This document shows, in pieces, positions 52,812 through 61,554 of a DNA stretch of 64,000 nucleotides; position 1 is the stretch's first letter, and each line of letters starts with the position of its first letter. The DNA is taken from NCBI RefSeq assembly GCF_000423125.1, contig NZ_AUHJ01000002.1:186001-250000 (forward strand), in the 5' to 3' direction. A model generated the notes under the pieces. It was not told where the DNA came from and searched no databases. It saw only the letters and a program-made list of their open reading frames with translations. This DNA comes from Haliea salexigens DSM 19537. Lineage in GTDB: Bacteria; Pseudomonadota; Gammaproteobacteria; Pseudomonadales; Halieaceae. A program made the position numbers and the translations under genes.

Positions 52812-54494
52812 TCAGGCGATGTGCCCGGCTGCAACCACGCGGTTGCGCCCCTCGTGCTTTGCCTGATACATCAGGCTGTCCGCACGCACCAGCGTATCCC
52901 AAATGCTGCTGTCGTTGTCTCGTACGGGTGCAACACCAATGCTGATAGTGAAACGCTGACCGGCGACGTGCAACGCACCGACGGCCTGCCGCAGGCGTTC
53001 GGCCAATACCGTGGCGGAGCGCAGGTCGGTTTGCACGCAAAGGATGGCGAACTCCTCGCCACCCAGGCGTGCAACCAGGTCCAGTTCGCGGGATACCCGC
53101 GTGAGGCAATCCCCAAGCGCTTTGAGCATCTGGTCGCCCACACCGTGGCCATGGGTGTCGTTAACCACCTTGAAATGGTCAATATCCAGCACCAGCAGCG
53201 TGAGAGGAACGCTGAACCGCTCGCGGCGTTCGAATTCGTCAGCGGCGCGCGCATCCAGACCGCGTCTGTTCAGCAGGCCGGTGAGAGGGTCCACGAATAC
53301 GAGTTCTCTCTCCTGTGAAAAGCGGCGTAGCACGGCGTAGCTGAAAAAGCCGAGAGTCATGAGCAGGCCGATGGCCGGCAGGTGTAGCAACCAGTCCGCA
53401 TTGGGCAGGAGGCCGTTGACGCGCAGGGTGTTCAATACAGCGGCGGTAGGCGCCAGCACCCAGCCGAGGGTGAAAACGCCCGCTTGTTTGACTTTGCGAC
53501 GCCAGAGATACAGGGCCAACCCCGTGGTTAGCAGGGGTCCTATAAAGATCACCACCAGGCTGAGCAGCATGGCCAGTAGCGGCGGCAGGTCGTGCAGCAA
53601 GGCTAGGCCCAGGGAGAGCCATTGCAGACCAGCAACCAGCTTGTCCGCGGTGGGGGCCTTGTGCGCGAGGTCAAGAAAGGAGCGGTAGAAGCGTGTGCCC
53701 AGGTGCATCAATAGCGCCAGGCTCAGCATGTGCAGCTGATTGGTGTAGGGCGTCAACGCATCGGGCAGTGCGTACTGCACATAACCCATGAGAAAGCTGA
53801 CGTAGGTTGCGTAGAGGGCCAGGTAGGTGCCGAGGATAATGGCCAATCGACTGCGCACCATGAAGGCACTCAGAACCAGATAGAACGCAGAGATCAGGAC
53901 CGCACCAAACAGGGCACCATAGATCAACGCAAGTGTTTGCTCCGCGCGATTGTAGGAGTTGGGCGCATAGACGGACATTTCGAAATTCAGGTTGGACTGT
54001 GTTTCCACGAACAGAAAAATGGGCGTGGTGGACTGCGCGGGCAGTTGTAACAGGAAGGACGGGGTGCGGGGGCGCTCGTTGCCCATTGTTGTCTGCAGGT
54101 CACCGCTGCGTCGTTCATGCCAGCTGCCGTCGGGGCGGGGGTTTCGAATCACCACCAGGTCGGTGGGAGCGTAGTGGTGGCTAAGCACCACCGCGGTGGG
54201 TTGATCCATCGTATTCTTGAGCTGCAGCCGGGCCCAGGCTCCCTGTCTTTGCAGGCCCAGGTTGAGATCAGTTGCCGGGCTGAATTCCCCCGCAGTCCAG
54301 CGAGCGACAACATCTTCAGGCGTCTGGTTCACGCTTTGGTCGAGAAGCAGTTCCAGGTTCTCGGGCCGCACGCCTATGACAGTTCCTGCGTGGATGTCGA
54401 GCGCGACCGCCTGGCTGCCGAACGCGCCGTGACAGGCGGTGACAGCCGTCAACCAGAATAGTAACCACCGCAGTGGTGACAGTTTGCGTGTCAT
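52812..54494 (-). CDS. membrane diguanylate cyclase with 7TMR-DISM sensor
   Basis: The 560-residue protein has a signal/anchor (MTRKLSPLRWLLFWLTAVTA), an extracytoplasmic 7TMR-DISM-type sensing domain (to ~residue 175; AWARLQLKNTMDQPTAVVLS, APTDLVVI), seven membrane helices (~180-395), and a GGDEF domain. The active site is GGEEF at residues 478-482, which is catalytically competent in other cyclases; RELD five residues before it is an inhibitory I-site. The frame extends to 54554, but ATG 54494 gives the signal sequence. It is the second c-di-GMP synthase in the window. Confidence 0.92.
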   Translation of the reverse strand: MTRKLSPLRWLLFWLTAVTACHGAFGSQAVALDIHAGTVIGVRPENLELLLDQSVNQTPEDVVARWTAGEFSPATDLNLGLQRQGAWARLQLKNTMDQPTAVVLSHHYAPTDLVVIRNPRPDGSWHERRSGDLQTTMGNERPRTPSFLLQLPAQSTTPIFLFVETQSNLNFEMSVYAPNSYNRAEQTLALIYGALFGAVLISAFYLVLSAFMVRSRLAIILGTYLALYATYVSFLMGYVQYALPDALTPYTNQLHMLSLALLMHLGTRFYRSFLDLAHKAPTADKLVAGLQWLSLGLALLHDLPPLLAMLLSLVVIFIGPLLTTGLALYLWRRKVKQAGVFTLGWVLAPTAAVLNTLRVNGLLPNADWLLHLPAIGLLMTLGFFSYAVLRRFSQERELVFVDPLTGLLNRRGLDARAADEFERRERFSVPLTLLVLDIDHFKVVNDTHGHGVGDQMLKALGDCLTRVSRELDLVARLGGEEFAILCVQTDLRSATVLAERLRQAVGALHVAGQRFTISIGVAPVRDNDSSIWDTLVRADSLMYQAKHEGRNRVVAAGHIA

Positions 54495-54728
54495 TGCGGC
54501 ACCAGGGTATGGCCCATGTTGTACCCCCGTAGGCCGGGGCATGAGCGCGTTCATCTTTTAGGAAGCGTAGCACAAGCTGCATTATTGGCTCGGTTAATTC
54601 GCCTTTGCTGTGCGGTGGCTGCGGTGGGCCGCGCGCGGGCAAGCGGGCACAAACGCTCGCCGGAGGATGCGACGTGCGATGAATTCGGCGATAATGGGCG
54701 AGTTTTTCGCATATTCAGGCCTGATCTG

Positions 54729-56156
54729 ATGGATTTTCTCTCCGTACTGCGGCGTGGTTGCGCCTTTGCCATGTTGTTACTGACATTCACCGTGCCCTCG
54801 GCGCAGGGTGAGGAGCCCGCGATGGAAGCGGTCGGTCTCACCCCTGGGAGCGTCGAGCACGCGCGCACCCTGCGTGACCGGGCGCTGGACGGCACCATGG
54901 CCTGGGATATTGTGGAGGCGCTCACCACGGAAGTAGGCCCACGCCTGGCTGGCAGCGCCAGCGAGGCCCGCGCTCGTGAATGGGCGGTGCAACGTCTGCA
55001 GCGCATGGGGTTTGCCAATGTACGCATCGAGCCCTTTGAAATCCCGGGCTGGACGCGCGGTGCAGAACGCGCCGAACTGCTGGCGCCGTTCCCCCAGCCG
55101 CTGGCGATTACCTCACTTGGCGGTTCGGTAGCCACGCCGGAAGCGGGCATAGCGGCAGAACTGGTCGCCTTCGAGAGCCTGCAGGCGTTGCGCGCGGCCG
55201 CCCCCGGCAGCCTGAGCGGCAAAATTGCCTACGTCAGCCACGCCATGCAGCGCAGCCAGGACGGCTCATCCTACGGGTTCTACGGCGAGTTGCGCCGCGT
55301 GGGAGCCAGTGTCGCGGCGGAGAAAGGCGCGCTGGCGATTGTCATTCGTTCCATCGGCACGGATGATCACCGCTTCCCCCACACCGGCCAGATGCGCTAT
55401 GCGGAAGGTGTGCCGAAAATCCCCGCAGCCGCGCTGTCCAACCCGGATGCAGACCAGATTGAGCGCATACTGGGTCGCGGCCTGCCGCTGCGATTGCATC
55501 TGCTGCTGCGCCCGCAAAGCGCGCCCAGTGCCCCAAGTGGCAACGTGATCGCTGAGATTGTGGGGCGTGAGCGGCCAGAGGAGGTCGTCATTATCGGCGG
55601 TCATCTGGACAGCTGGGACCTCGGCACCGGTGCGATTGATGACGGCGCTGGCGTGGCGATTACCACCGCAGCGGCCAAGATGATTCTGGACTCAGGCAAG
55701 CAGCCGCGGCGAACCATCCGCCTGGTGCTCTGGGGTGCCGAAGAAGTCGGCTTGCTCGGCGGTTATGAATACCTGAACGCGCACCGTGAGCAGCTCGGCC
55801 AGCACGTGATTGGCACCGAGAGTGATTTCGGCGCGGAGCGCATCTGGAAGATGACCGCACAGGTGTCCCCTGCCGGTCAGACCGTGGTGGATGTCATGGC
55901 CGAACTGCTGGCACCGCTGGGTATTGCCCCCGGCGACATGAACACCTCCGGCTCGGGGCCAGACCTTGTCCCCATGGTGGCCGCCGGCCTGCCATCGCTG
56001 CGCCTGGTGCAGAACGGCATGGATTATTTCGATCTGCACCATACGCACGATGACACCCTGGACAAGATCGACCCTGAGGCGCTGGACCAGAATGTAGCGG
56101 CCTATGTAGTGTTTGCCTGGCTGGCGGCTGACAGCACGGCCCACTTCAGGCGTTGA
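54729..56156 (+). CDS. secreted M28-family zinc aminopeptidase
   Basis: The 475-residue protein has a signal peptide (CAFAMLLLTFTVPSAQG) and an M28 peptidase domain near residues 275-470. Zinc ligands are His292 in GGHLDSWDLGTG, the Asp in AIDDGAG, Glu-Glu in WGAEEVGLLGG, Asp in ESDFG, and His in HHTHDDTLDK. An insert with a PA-like domain lies between. It resembles glutamate carboxypeptidase/aminopeptidase types that act in the periplasm. ATG 54729 is used; the open frame reaches back to 54516 with no signal sequence. Divergent from the membrane diguanylate cyclase. Confidence 0.92.
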   Translation: MDFLSVLRRGCAFAMLLLTFTVPSAQGEEPAMEAVGLTPGSVEHARTLRDRALDGTMAWDIVEALTTEVGPRLAGSASEARAREWAVQRLQRMGFANVRIEPFEIPGWTRGAERAELLAPFPQPLAITSLGGSVATPEAGIAAELVAFESLQALRAAAPGSLSGKIAYVSHAMQRSQDGSSYGFYGELRRVGASVAAEKGALAIVIRSIGTDDHRFPHTGQMRYAEGVPKIPAAALSNPDADQIERILGRGLPLRLHLLLRPQSAPSAPSGNVIAEIVGRERPEEVVIIGGHLDSWDLGTGAIDDGAGVAITTAAAKMILDSGKQPRRTIRLVLWGAEEVGLLGGYEYLNAHREQLGQHVIGTESDFGAERIWKMTAQVSPAGQTVVDVMAELLAPLGIAPGDMNTSGSGPDLVPMVAAGLPSLRLVQNGMDYFDLHHTHDDTLDKIDPEALDQNVAAYVVFAWLAADSTAHFRR

Positions 56157-56306
56157 TCCGCACCGGCGACAGGAGGGTTTACAAGTCTCTGTTTCTGGTG
56201 CTCAATGGACGACTACGAGACCCTGCGCAAGAAAATCGTGAAGCGCAAGCAGTAAACCACGCTGCGCTATTATCTGGACGAATAATAACAACGGACTTCT
56301 CGCACT

Positions 56307-57449
56307 ATGCATGAGCTTAAATTCCGGTGGTTATCGCTGCCGCTTTTCGCACTTTCGCTGGCCGGCTGCAGTGATGGCGTCGATACACCACCAGCACCCC
56401 CCGAGGTACTGCCGGCCTACGACTTCACTGCCGTGGACCAGCGCTTCCAGCAATTCCTCGATGACAGCACCATATTCGACGGCATCTCCGTCACGCTGGT
56501 AGACCAGCGGCAGGGCACCGTGCACGAGGCCGCCTTTGGTGACCACAGTCTGGAGACGATCGTCATGCTGGCATCCACCAGCAAGGTGCCGGTGGTGATG
56601 CTGCTGATGGCGTTGAACGACGACCCGGATGCCGGTTTTTCAGTGGACGAGCCCATCGGCGGCTATCTGCCCTGGGAGGGTGTGTACGGAGACCGCACGG
56701 TCACGCAGCTTGTGAGCAATACCTCGGGTATTCCCGGGCTGGGTAGCTTGAACGTATACGGCGCCCACCTGTGCCAATATGCCCCCGGCGGCACGCTGGA
56801 GGCCTGCGCGCGTACAATCTACAGCACCGAGCTGGAAGGCACGGTGCCCCCCGCCAGCAAATTTGACTACGGCGGCTCCCAGTGGCAGCTGGCAGGTTCG
56901 GTTGCAGAGCAGGTCAGCAACAGTACCTGGCGTCAGGCGTTTGATGCCTATATCGCAGAGCCCTGTGAGCTTGAGGTGTTTCAGTTCGGCAATATGTGGT
57001 CCAACCTTGAGGGCTGGAGCGGAAGCCCCGACAGCCTGCAGGGGCTGGATAACCCCAACATCGAAGGCGGCGCCATTTCCAGCCTGCAGGATTACGCCAA
57101 GCTGTTGCTCATGCACCTCAACGGTGGCCTCTGCGGTGACAACCGGGTGATGTCGGAAGACTCGGTAGCGTTCATGCAGGTCGACCGTGGCGGTGAGTTC
57201 GGCGTGCCTTACGGTATGGGCTGGTGGATTGTGACGCCCGACACAGCCGGGGAAGCGCCCACAGTATTCTACGACCCGGGTGCCTTTGGCGCCGTGTCCT
57301 GGATTGATACCGAGCGCATGATTGGCGGCTATGTGGCCATCGATGATTACACCCGCCGCGATTCCGGTGCGCCGGTGAACCTGGTGCTCGAGGAAATCAT
57401 CCCGTTGGTGGCACAGGCGGTCGATGAGGCGCGCGCCGCTGTCGAATAA
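56307..57449 (+). CDS. serine hydrolase, beta-lactamase/DD-peptidase fold, lipoprotein
   Basis: The 380-residue product has a lipobox (LAGC near residue 21) and a Pro/Ala-rich spacer, then a serine-hydrolase fold: S-x-x-K in STSK near residue 91, the YGG motif in KFDYGGSQWQLAG as the Tyr-x-Asn-type second element, and a third element in the C-terminal part (DPGAFGAVSW). The precise class (esterase, lactamase or transpeptidase-like) cannot be decided. ATG 56307 lacks a strong ribosome-binding site. It follows the M28 gene by 150 bases. Confidence 0.85.
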   Translation: MHELKFRWLSLPLFALSLAGCSDGVDTPPAPPEVLPAYDFTAVDQRFQQFLDDSTIFDGISVTLVDQRQGTVHEAAFGDHSLETIVMLASTSKVPVVMLLMALNDDPDAGFSVDEPIGGYLPWEGVYGDRTVTQLVSNTSGIPGLGSLNVYGAHLCQYAPGGTLEACARTIYSTELEGTVPPASKFDYGGSQWQLAGSVAEQVSNSTWRQAFDAYIAEPCELEVFQFGNMWSNLEGWSGSPDSLQGLDNPNIEGGAISSLQDYAKLLLMHLNGGLCGDNRVMSEDSVAFMQVDRGGEFGVPYGMGWWIVTPDTAGEAPTVFYDPGAFGAVSWIDTERMIGGYVAIDDYTRRDSGAPVNLVLEEIIPLVAQAVDEARAAVE

Positions 57450-57552
57450 CTGAGGCCAACGCGCCCGGTGTGTTGCGCTGGACGCCCTGTGGTTAAATGC
57501 GTACAGTCCAGCCTGTCCCGATCAAACCGCTGCTGGAATCTTTAGCTAATTC

Positions 57553-58647
57553 ATGAGCCTTCTCCTCGCGTTTGCTGTCCTTTCCATCGCTGTCTCCTTT
57601 GTGTGTTCGATACTGGAAGCGGCACTGTTATCCATCACCCCCAGCTACATTGCCCAGCAGAAACAGGAGCACCCGAAACGCTGGGAAAAGCTGAAGGTGC
57701 TGAAGGACCATATCGACCAGCCCCTGGCGGCCATTCTCACCCTGAACACGGTGGCTCACACGGTGGGTGCCACCGGTGTCGGTGCGCAAGTCGTGAAGAT
57801 CTACGGCGACGGTTTCCTTGGCATTGCATCCGCCATCATGACGCTGCTTATCCTGGTGTTCTCCGAGATCATGCCGAAAACAATCGGCGCGCGTTACTGG
57901 GTGCTTATGGCGCCGGCGCTGCCGTCCATACTCAACGGCCTGATTTTTATCCTGAAGCCGGCGATCTGGATGTCCGACCAGATCATGAAGCTGTTTGGCG
58001 GCAAACCGCCGGAGCATGACATCCGCCTGGAGATCAAGGCGCTTTCGTTGCTCGGCCGTGAGCTGGACAAGATCGACGAGGACGAGCAGCGGGTGATCTC
58101 CAACGTGCTGGACCTGCACGAGATCAACGTGCGCCAGATCATGACGCCCCGCGTGGTGTGCCAGACCCTGGCGCCGGACCAGACTGTGGCCGAGTTCATC
58201 GAGCAGATTCAGGAACACCAGTTCTCGCGTTACCCGGTGCTGGATGCGGACGAAGCGCCGCTGGGTATCCTGTTTCGCCACGACGTGATTCGTGCGGACG
58301 AAGGGCAACGGGTGGCCAACCTGATGAAGCCCGCTACCATTGTCACCGACCGCGCCAACGTGGAATCGGTTATGACGCGCTTTATTCGCGAACGCCAGCA
58401 CATGTTCCTGGTGTATGACGAGTACGGCAGCTGGCTGGGTGTGGTGACCATGGAGGATGTGATCGAGGCGCTGATTGGCCAGCCGATCATGGACGAGAGC
58501 GACGATATTCCCAACCTGCGCCGTCATGCAAAACGGCGCTGGAAGAAGCGCCTGCAGAACCTCACCGTGGAATCCGAAGCGGAGCTGCTCGGCGTTACCA
58601 GGCGCGAGGATGAAGACGACATCCCGGCGCCCAATCGCCCGCGCTAG
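57553..58647 (+). CDS. CNNM/CorC-type membrane protein with CBS domains
   Basis: The 364-residue protein has four membrane helices of the CNNM (DUF21) domain (residues ~1-140; FVCSILEAALLSITPSYI, TVAHTVGATGVGAQ, VFSEIMPKTIGARYW). A CBS pair follows (~185-310), containing NVLDLHEINVRQIMTPR and FLVYDEYGSWLGVVTMEDVIEALIG. The hydrophilic tail is basic then acidic. CNNM proteins are linked to magnesium efflux; bacterial members are often called hemolysins without evidence. Its stop codon overlaps that of the convergent gene in the palindrome CTAG. Confidence 0.92.
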   Translation: MSLLLAFAVLSIAVSFVCSILEAALLSITPSYIAQQKQEHPKRWEKLKVLKDHIDQPLAAILTLNTVAHTVGATGVGAQVVKIYGDGFLGIASAIMTLLILVFSEIMPKTIGARYWVLMAPALPSILNGLIFILKPAIWMSDQIMKLFGGKPPEHDIRLEIKALSLLGRELDKIDEDEQRVISNVLDLHEINVRQIMTPRVVCQTLAPDQTVAEFIEQIQEHQFSRYPVLDADEAPLGILFRHDVIRADEGQRVANLMKPATIVTDRANVESVMTRFIRERQHMFLVYDEYGSWLGVVTMEDVIEALIGQPIMDESDDIPNLRRHAKRRWKKRLQNLTVESEAELLGVTRREDEDDIPAPNRPR

Positions 58648-59537
58648 TGCATGCCCGCCTGCGCGCGCAGCACTGAGGCGCGCTTGTCGGGCCCATCCGC
58701 CGACCAGCCCGGCGCCAGAAAGAGTATGCGCAGGCGGTCGCCCCAATTGTTCGCGCGCCGCAGGTCACGCCAGATGGCGCGATATTCGTGGCTGAGCACG
58801 GTCCACGGGTTATCTGAATCGATGTTGGTGGTAAGCCCGTAGACCACAGGCTCGTCGTCGCGCTCGTCGGCAAAGGTGCCGAACAGTCGGTCCCAGATAA
58901 TCAGCACACCACCGTGGTTGCGGTCCAGATAGCGCACGTTGGAACCGTGGTGTACGCGGTGGTGGGAGGGCGTGTTGAACACTGCCTCAATCCATGGGTG
59001 CAGTTTGCCCACGGCACGGGTGTGTATCCAGAACTGGTAAAACAGGTTCAGGCTGATGACGGTGACGATCATCGCCGGGTCGAAGCCCAGCAGCGGCAGC
59101 CACATCCAGAACAGGAACTTGTGCACGCGCTCACCCACACCCTGGCGCAGCGCAGTGCCGAAGTTCAGGTATTGCGATGAGTGGTGGTTGACGTGCCCCG
59201 CCCATAGCAGACGCACCTCGTGGTTCGCGCGGTGGAACCAGTAATAGCTGAAGTCATCCAGCACAAACAGCAACAGCCACGCCCACCACTGGCGGCCAAT
59301 TACATCACGTAGCGGGCTGACCTCATGCAGGTAGACAAACGCGGCGAGCGCGAGCAAGCGGGGCAGGAGTTCCACGATCGCGGACGCCGCGAGCATGGAA
59401 AAAGACGCCAGCGTGTCGCCCAGCCGGTAGCGACCCGATTGATGGCGGTGGGCGTGCCACGCTTCCACTAGCACGGCTGCCAGGTAGAGGGGCAGGGCGA
59501 ACAGGCTCAGGTCGTCCTGCAGAAAGTCCTCAAGCAT
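58644..59537 (-). CDS. fatty-acid hydroxylase/sterol desaturase family membrane enzyme
   Basis: The 297-residue protein has about four membrane helices and the three histidine boxes of the di-iron FA_hydroxylase superfamily: HRANHEVRLLWAGHVNHHSSQ (boxes one and two) and HRVHHGSN (box three). It would hydroxylate or desaturate a lipid or sterol-like substrate. Its start overlaps the stop of the upstream papain-like gene by eight bases, so it is the last gene of a three-gene reverse operon with ATP-grasp. It converges with the CNNM gene. Confidence 0.9.
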   Translation of the reverse strand: MLEDFLQDDLSLFALPLYLAAVLVEAWHAHRHQSGRYRLGDTLASFSMLAASAIVELLPRLLALAAFVYLHEVSPLRDVIGRQWWAWLLLFVLDDFSYYWFHRANHEVRLLWAGHVNHHSSQYLNFGTALRQGVGERVHKFLFWMWLPLLGFDPAMIVTVISLNLFYQFWIHTRAVGKLHPWIEAVFNTPSHHRVHHGSNVRYLDRNHGGVLIIWDRLFGTFADERDDEPVVYGLTTNIDSDNPWTVLSHEYRAIWRDLRRANNWGDRLRILFLAPGWSADGPDKRASVLRAQAGMH

Positions 59538-61536
59538 GCGGGCTTACGCTCGCCTGCAGCGCAGTCGGGGGGATGCGGTCCGCGCCCCAGCTGCGGTGCA
59601 CCAGTGCGGTCACGCGGTCCAGCTCTTCCTGCGCCACGTCGGCCAGCGCGCCCGGCTCCAGCGGGTCGTAATGAAATATGTACAGGCGTGAGAGGAATTC
59701 CTCAAAGGGCAGGGACGATTCGCCAAACCGCTCGCCGTTGCCTGATGTGCTCACTTTCACGCCATCGCCCCAGTCCTGGCCGCTGTCGTTGTTCGGGTTG
59801 TAGAAATACACGCGCATGGTGTTACCCGGGTCGATGTTTACCCGCAGCAGTGTGATGGCGTGCCAGCCAACAAAGCGCGCGGCGCTGTCGGTGACGGCGA
59901 TGCCAGCGGGCTGCGGATGGATCACTGGCAAGCCGCCATTATAGTAGGGATGGTAGCTGGCGTAGAAGTGGCGCAGGAAGGCATCCAGGTCCGCCAGTTG
60001 ACCGCTGGCGACATCCACGTTGATGCGAAAGCCCCGGCCGGACCACCAGCCGTGAAACTCGGGGTTGACCCAGCGGTGCGGGTCCCCTTCGCGGCCGATG
60101 CAGCGGCGCCCCATTTCCGCGTAGATGCGGTCCAGGTGCGGCACTACCAGCAGCGATACCGGGTCCAGATCCAGGGGCAGGGTGGCCGCAAGCCCGCCCT
60201 CGCTGGCACAGGAGGAAATCGGCTGCCCTTCGAAATGCATGATGATTTCGTTGTCCCGCGCGGCCCAGGCGACCATTTGCAACAGGTAGTCCGGGTCGCT
60301 GTATGCCCACATGGACAGGGCGCGCGCCGACTGGCAAGTGGGGTTGTTGCCCTGGCCCACGCCCAGTGGCTGCCCGAGCATGCACAGTACGCCCTCCATG
60401 AGTCGGGCGTGGGGCGATACACCGTTGCCGAACGCCAGTGTCAGACGTTCGCGGGAGGCCGCCGAGAGCTGCAACCCCAGCTGGCGCAGCAGGGCGGGTG
60501 CGGCGGCGGGCTGATAAAGAATGCCGCGTTCCAGCATGAGGGCAAGACCGTACACCGCTTGTGCGGTATCGGGCTGCACACAGCCGTGAATCAGCGCATG
60601 CACCAGGTCGCGGTAACAGAGCAGGCAATCGCGGCCCGTGGCGGAAAGCCCCAGCGCCTCTGCCAGCAGGTGGTCGTTCTGTTCCAGCAGGAAGCGCAGC
60701 AAAACGGCGTGGTAGGGCGATACCAGCCCGGTGTCATGCATCGCGCGCGCGCAACCGGTAGCCTCACTCTGCAGGCCGCTCGGGTCCATGCTGTGCAGGC
60801 GCTCAAGATAGACCGCCACACCGGGGTCTTCGGCGCAACCGCGGGTGGGGCTGAACAGTGCGCTCACCAGGCGGTTGGCACCCTGCCCACTGCTGCCGAG
60901 GTCGATATCCGGGTTCGCCTGGCAGCTGGCGATCTGGGTGATCATGTGCTTGACGCTGTCCACCTGAATGGGCCGCTGCTGCAGCATGCGCCAGATCTCG
61001 TCGATCAGCTGGTCGATCACATGCTCGTAGCCGATGCGCTCAGTGAGGTAGTTGAAAAGATTGCGCGGCAGCAGCGCCAGCTTGCCCTGGCTGGCCCGTT
61101 CCGCCTCGGTGGGCGCACCAAACAGCAGGTGCAGGTTGATGGCAATCACCTGGGTGAGGTAGTGGTGTGCCTGCTCCGCGGGTAGCTGGGGGTGGCGGTA
61201 CTCGCCCAGGGCCACGCTCAGCAAGCGCAATTCCGATAGCGCCTCGATGACCACCGTGTGGGCATCGGCACTGCCCAGTGAATGTGGCGTGAGGGCGGGT
61301 ACCAGAATCTGCGGCGTGGCCCAATCGGACCCCGCAAACACCCCGGCTTCCTCGATCGTGCGCGCACGTGCGGCCACGGCGGCACAGCCACCCGGCAGCA
61401 ACATCACCCGGCGCGCCGTATCCAGCACCCGCGGCAGTTTGCCGGGCTTGGCGAAGTCCCTCGCCGCCGCCAGCAAGGCGGTGGCCTCGTCCAGCATGGC
61501 CAGCAGGCCGCTCAGTTTGTCGCTCTCTGCCGTCAC
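59530..61536 (-). CDS. uncharacterised protein with papain-like Gln/Cys/His/Asn arrangement
   Basis: This 668-residue soluble protein matches no family I recognise. Its N-terminal ~390 residues are helical, with no signal peptide. From residue ~390, the C-terminal part has GVGQGNNPTCQSARALSMW, placing Gln395 six residues before Cys401, as in papain (Gln19/Cys25). VGWHAITLLRVN gives His559, and YFYNPNNDSGQDWGDG gives Asn580 before a Gly-Trp-rich segment like papain NSWG-x-WG. I infer a clan CA cysteine peptidase or acyltransferase fold. Translation starts at GTG 61536, 18 bases after the ATP-grasp stop; no strong RBS. Middle gene of an operon with ATP-grasp and a lipid hydroxylase. Confidence 0.6.
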   Translation of the reverse strand: MTAESDKLSGLLAMLDEATALLAAARDFAKPGKLPRVLDTARRVMLLPGGCAAVAARARTIEEAGVFAGSDWATPQILVPALTPHSLGSADAHTVVIEALSELRLLSVALGEYRHPQLPAEQAHHYLTQVIAINLHLLFGAPTEAERASQGKLALLPRNLFNYLTERIGYEHVIDQLIDEIWRMLQQRPIQVDSVKHMITQIASCQANPDIDLGSSGQGANRLVSALFSPTRGCAEDPGVAVYLERLHSMDPSGLQSEATGCARAMHDTGLVSPYHAVLLRFLLEQNDHLLAEALGLSATGRDCLLCYRDLVHALIHGCVQPDTAQAVYGLALMLERGILYQPAAAPALLRQLGLQLSAASRERLTLAFGNGVSPHARLMEGVLCMLGQPLGVGQGNNPTCQSARALSMWAYSDPDYLLQMVAWAARDNEIIMHFEGQPISSCASEGGLAATLPLDLDPVSLLVVPHLDRIYAEMGRRCIGREGDPHRWVNPEFHGWWSGRGFRINVDVASGQLADLDAFLRHFYASYHPYYNGGLPVIHPQPAGIAVTDSAARFVGWHAITLLRVNIDPGNTMRVYFYNPNNDSGQDWGDGVKVSTSGNGERFGESSLPFEEFLSRLYIFHYDPLEPGALADVAQEELDRVTALVHRSWGADRIPPTALQASVSPHA

Positions 61537-61554
61537 CGCCAGCGTTGCTTATTA

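Noticed and set aside
56204..56254. 16-codon forward frame between the M28 and serine hydrolase genes
   Set aside because: No well-placed ribosome-binding site and no conservation evidence; probably chance or a gene relic.
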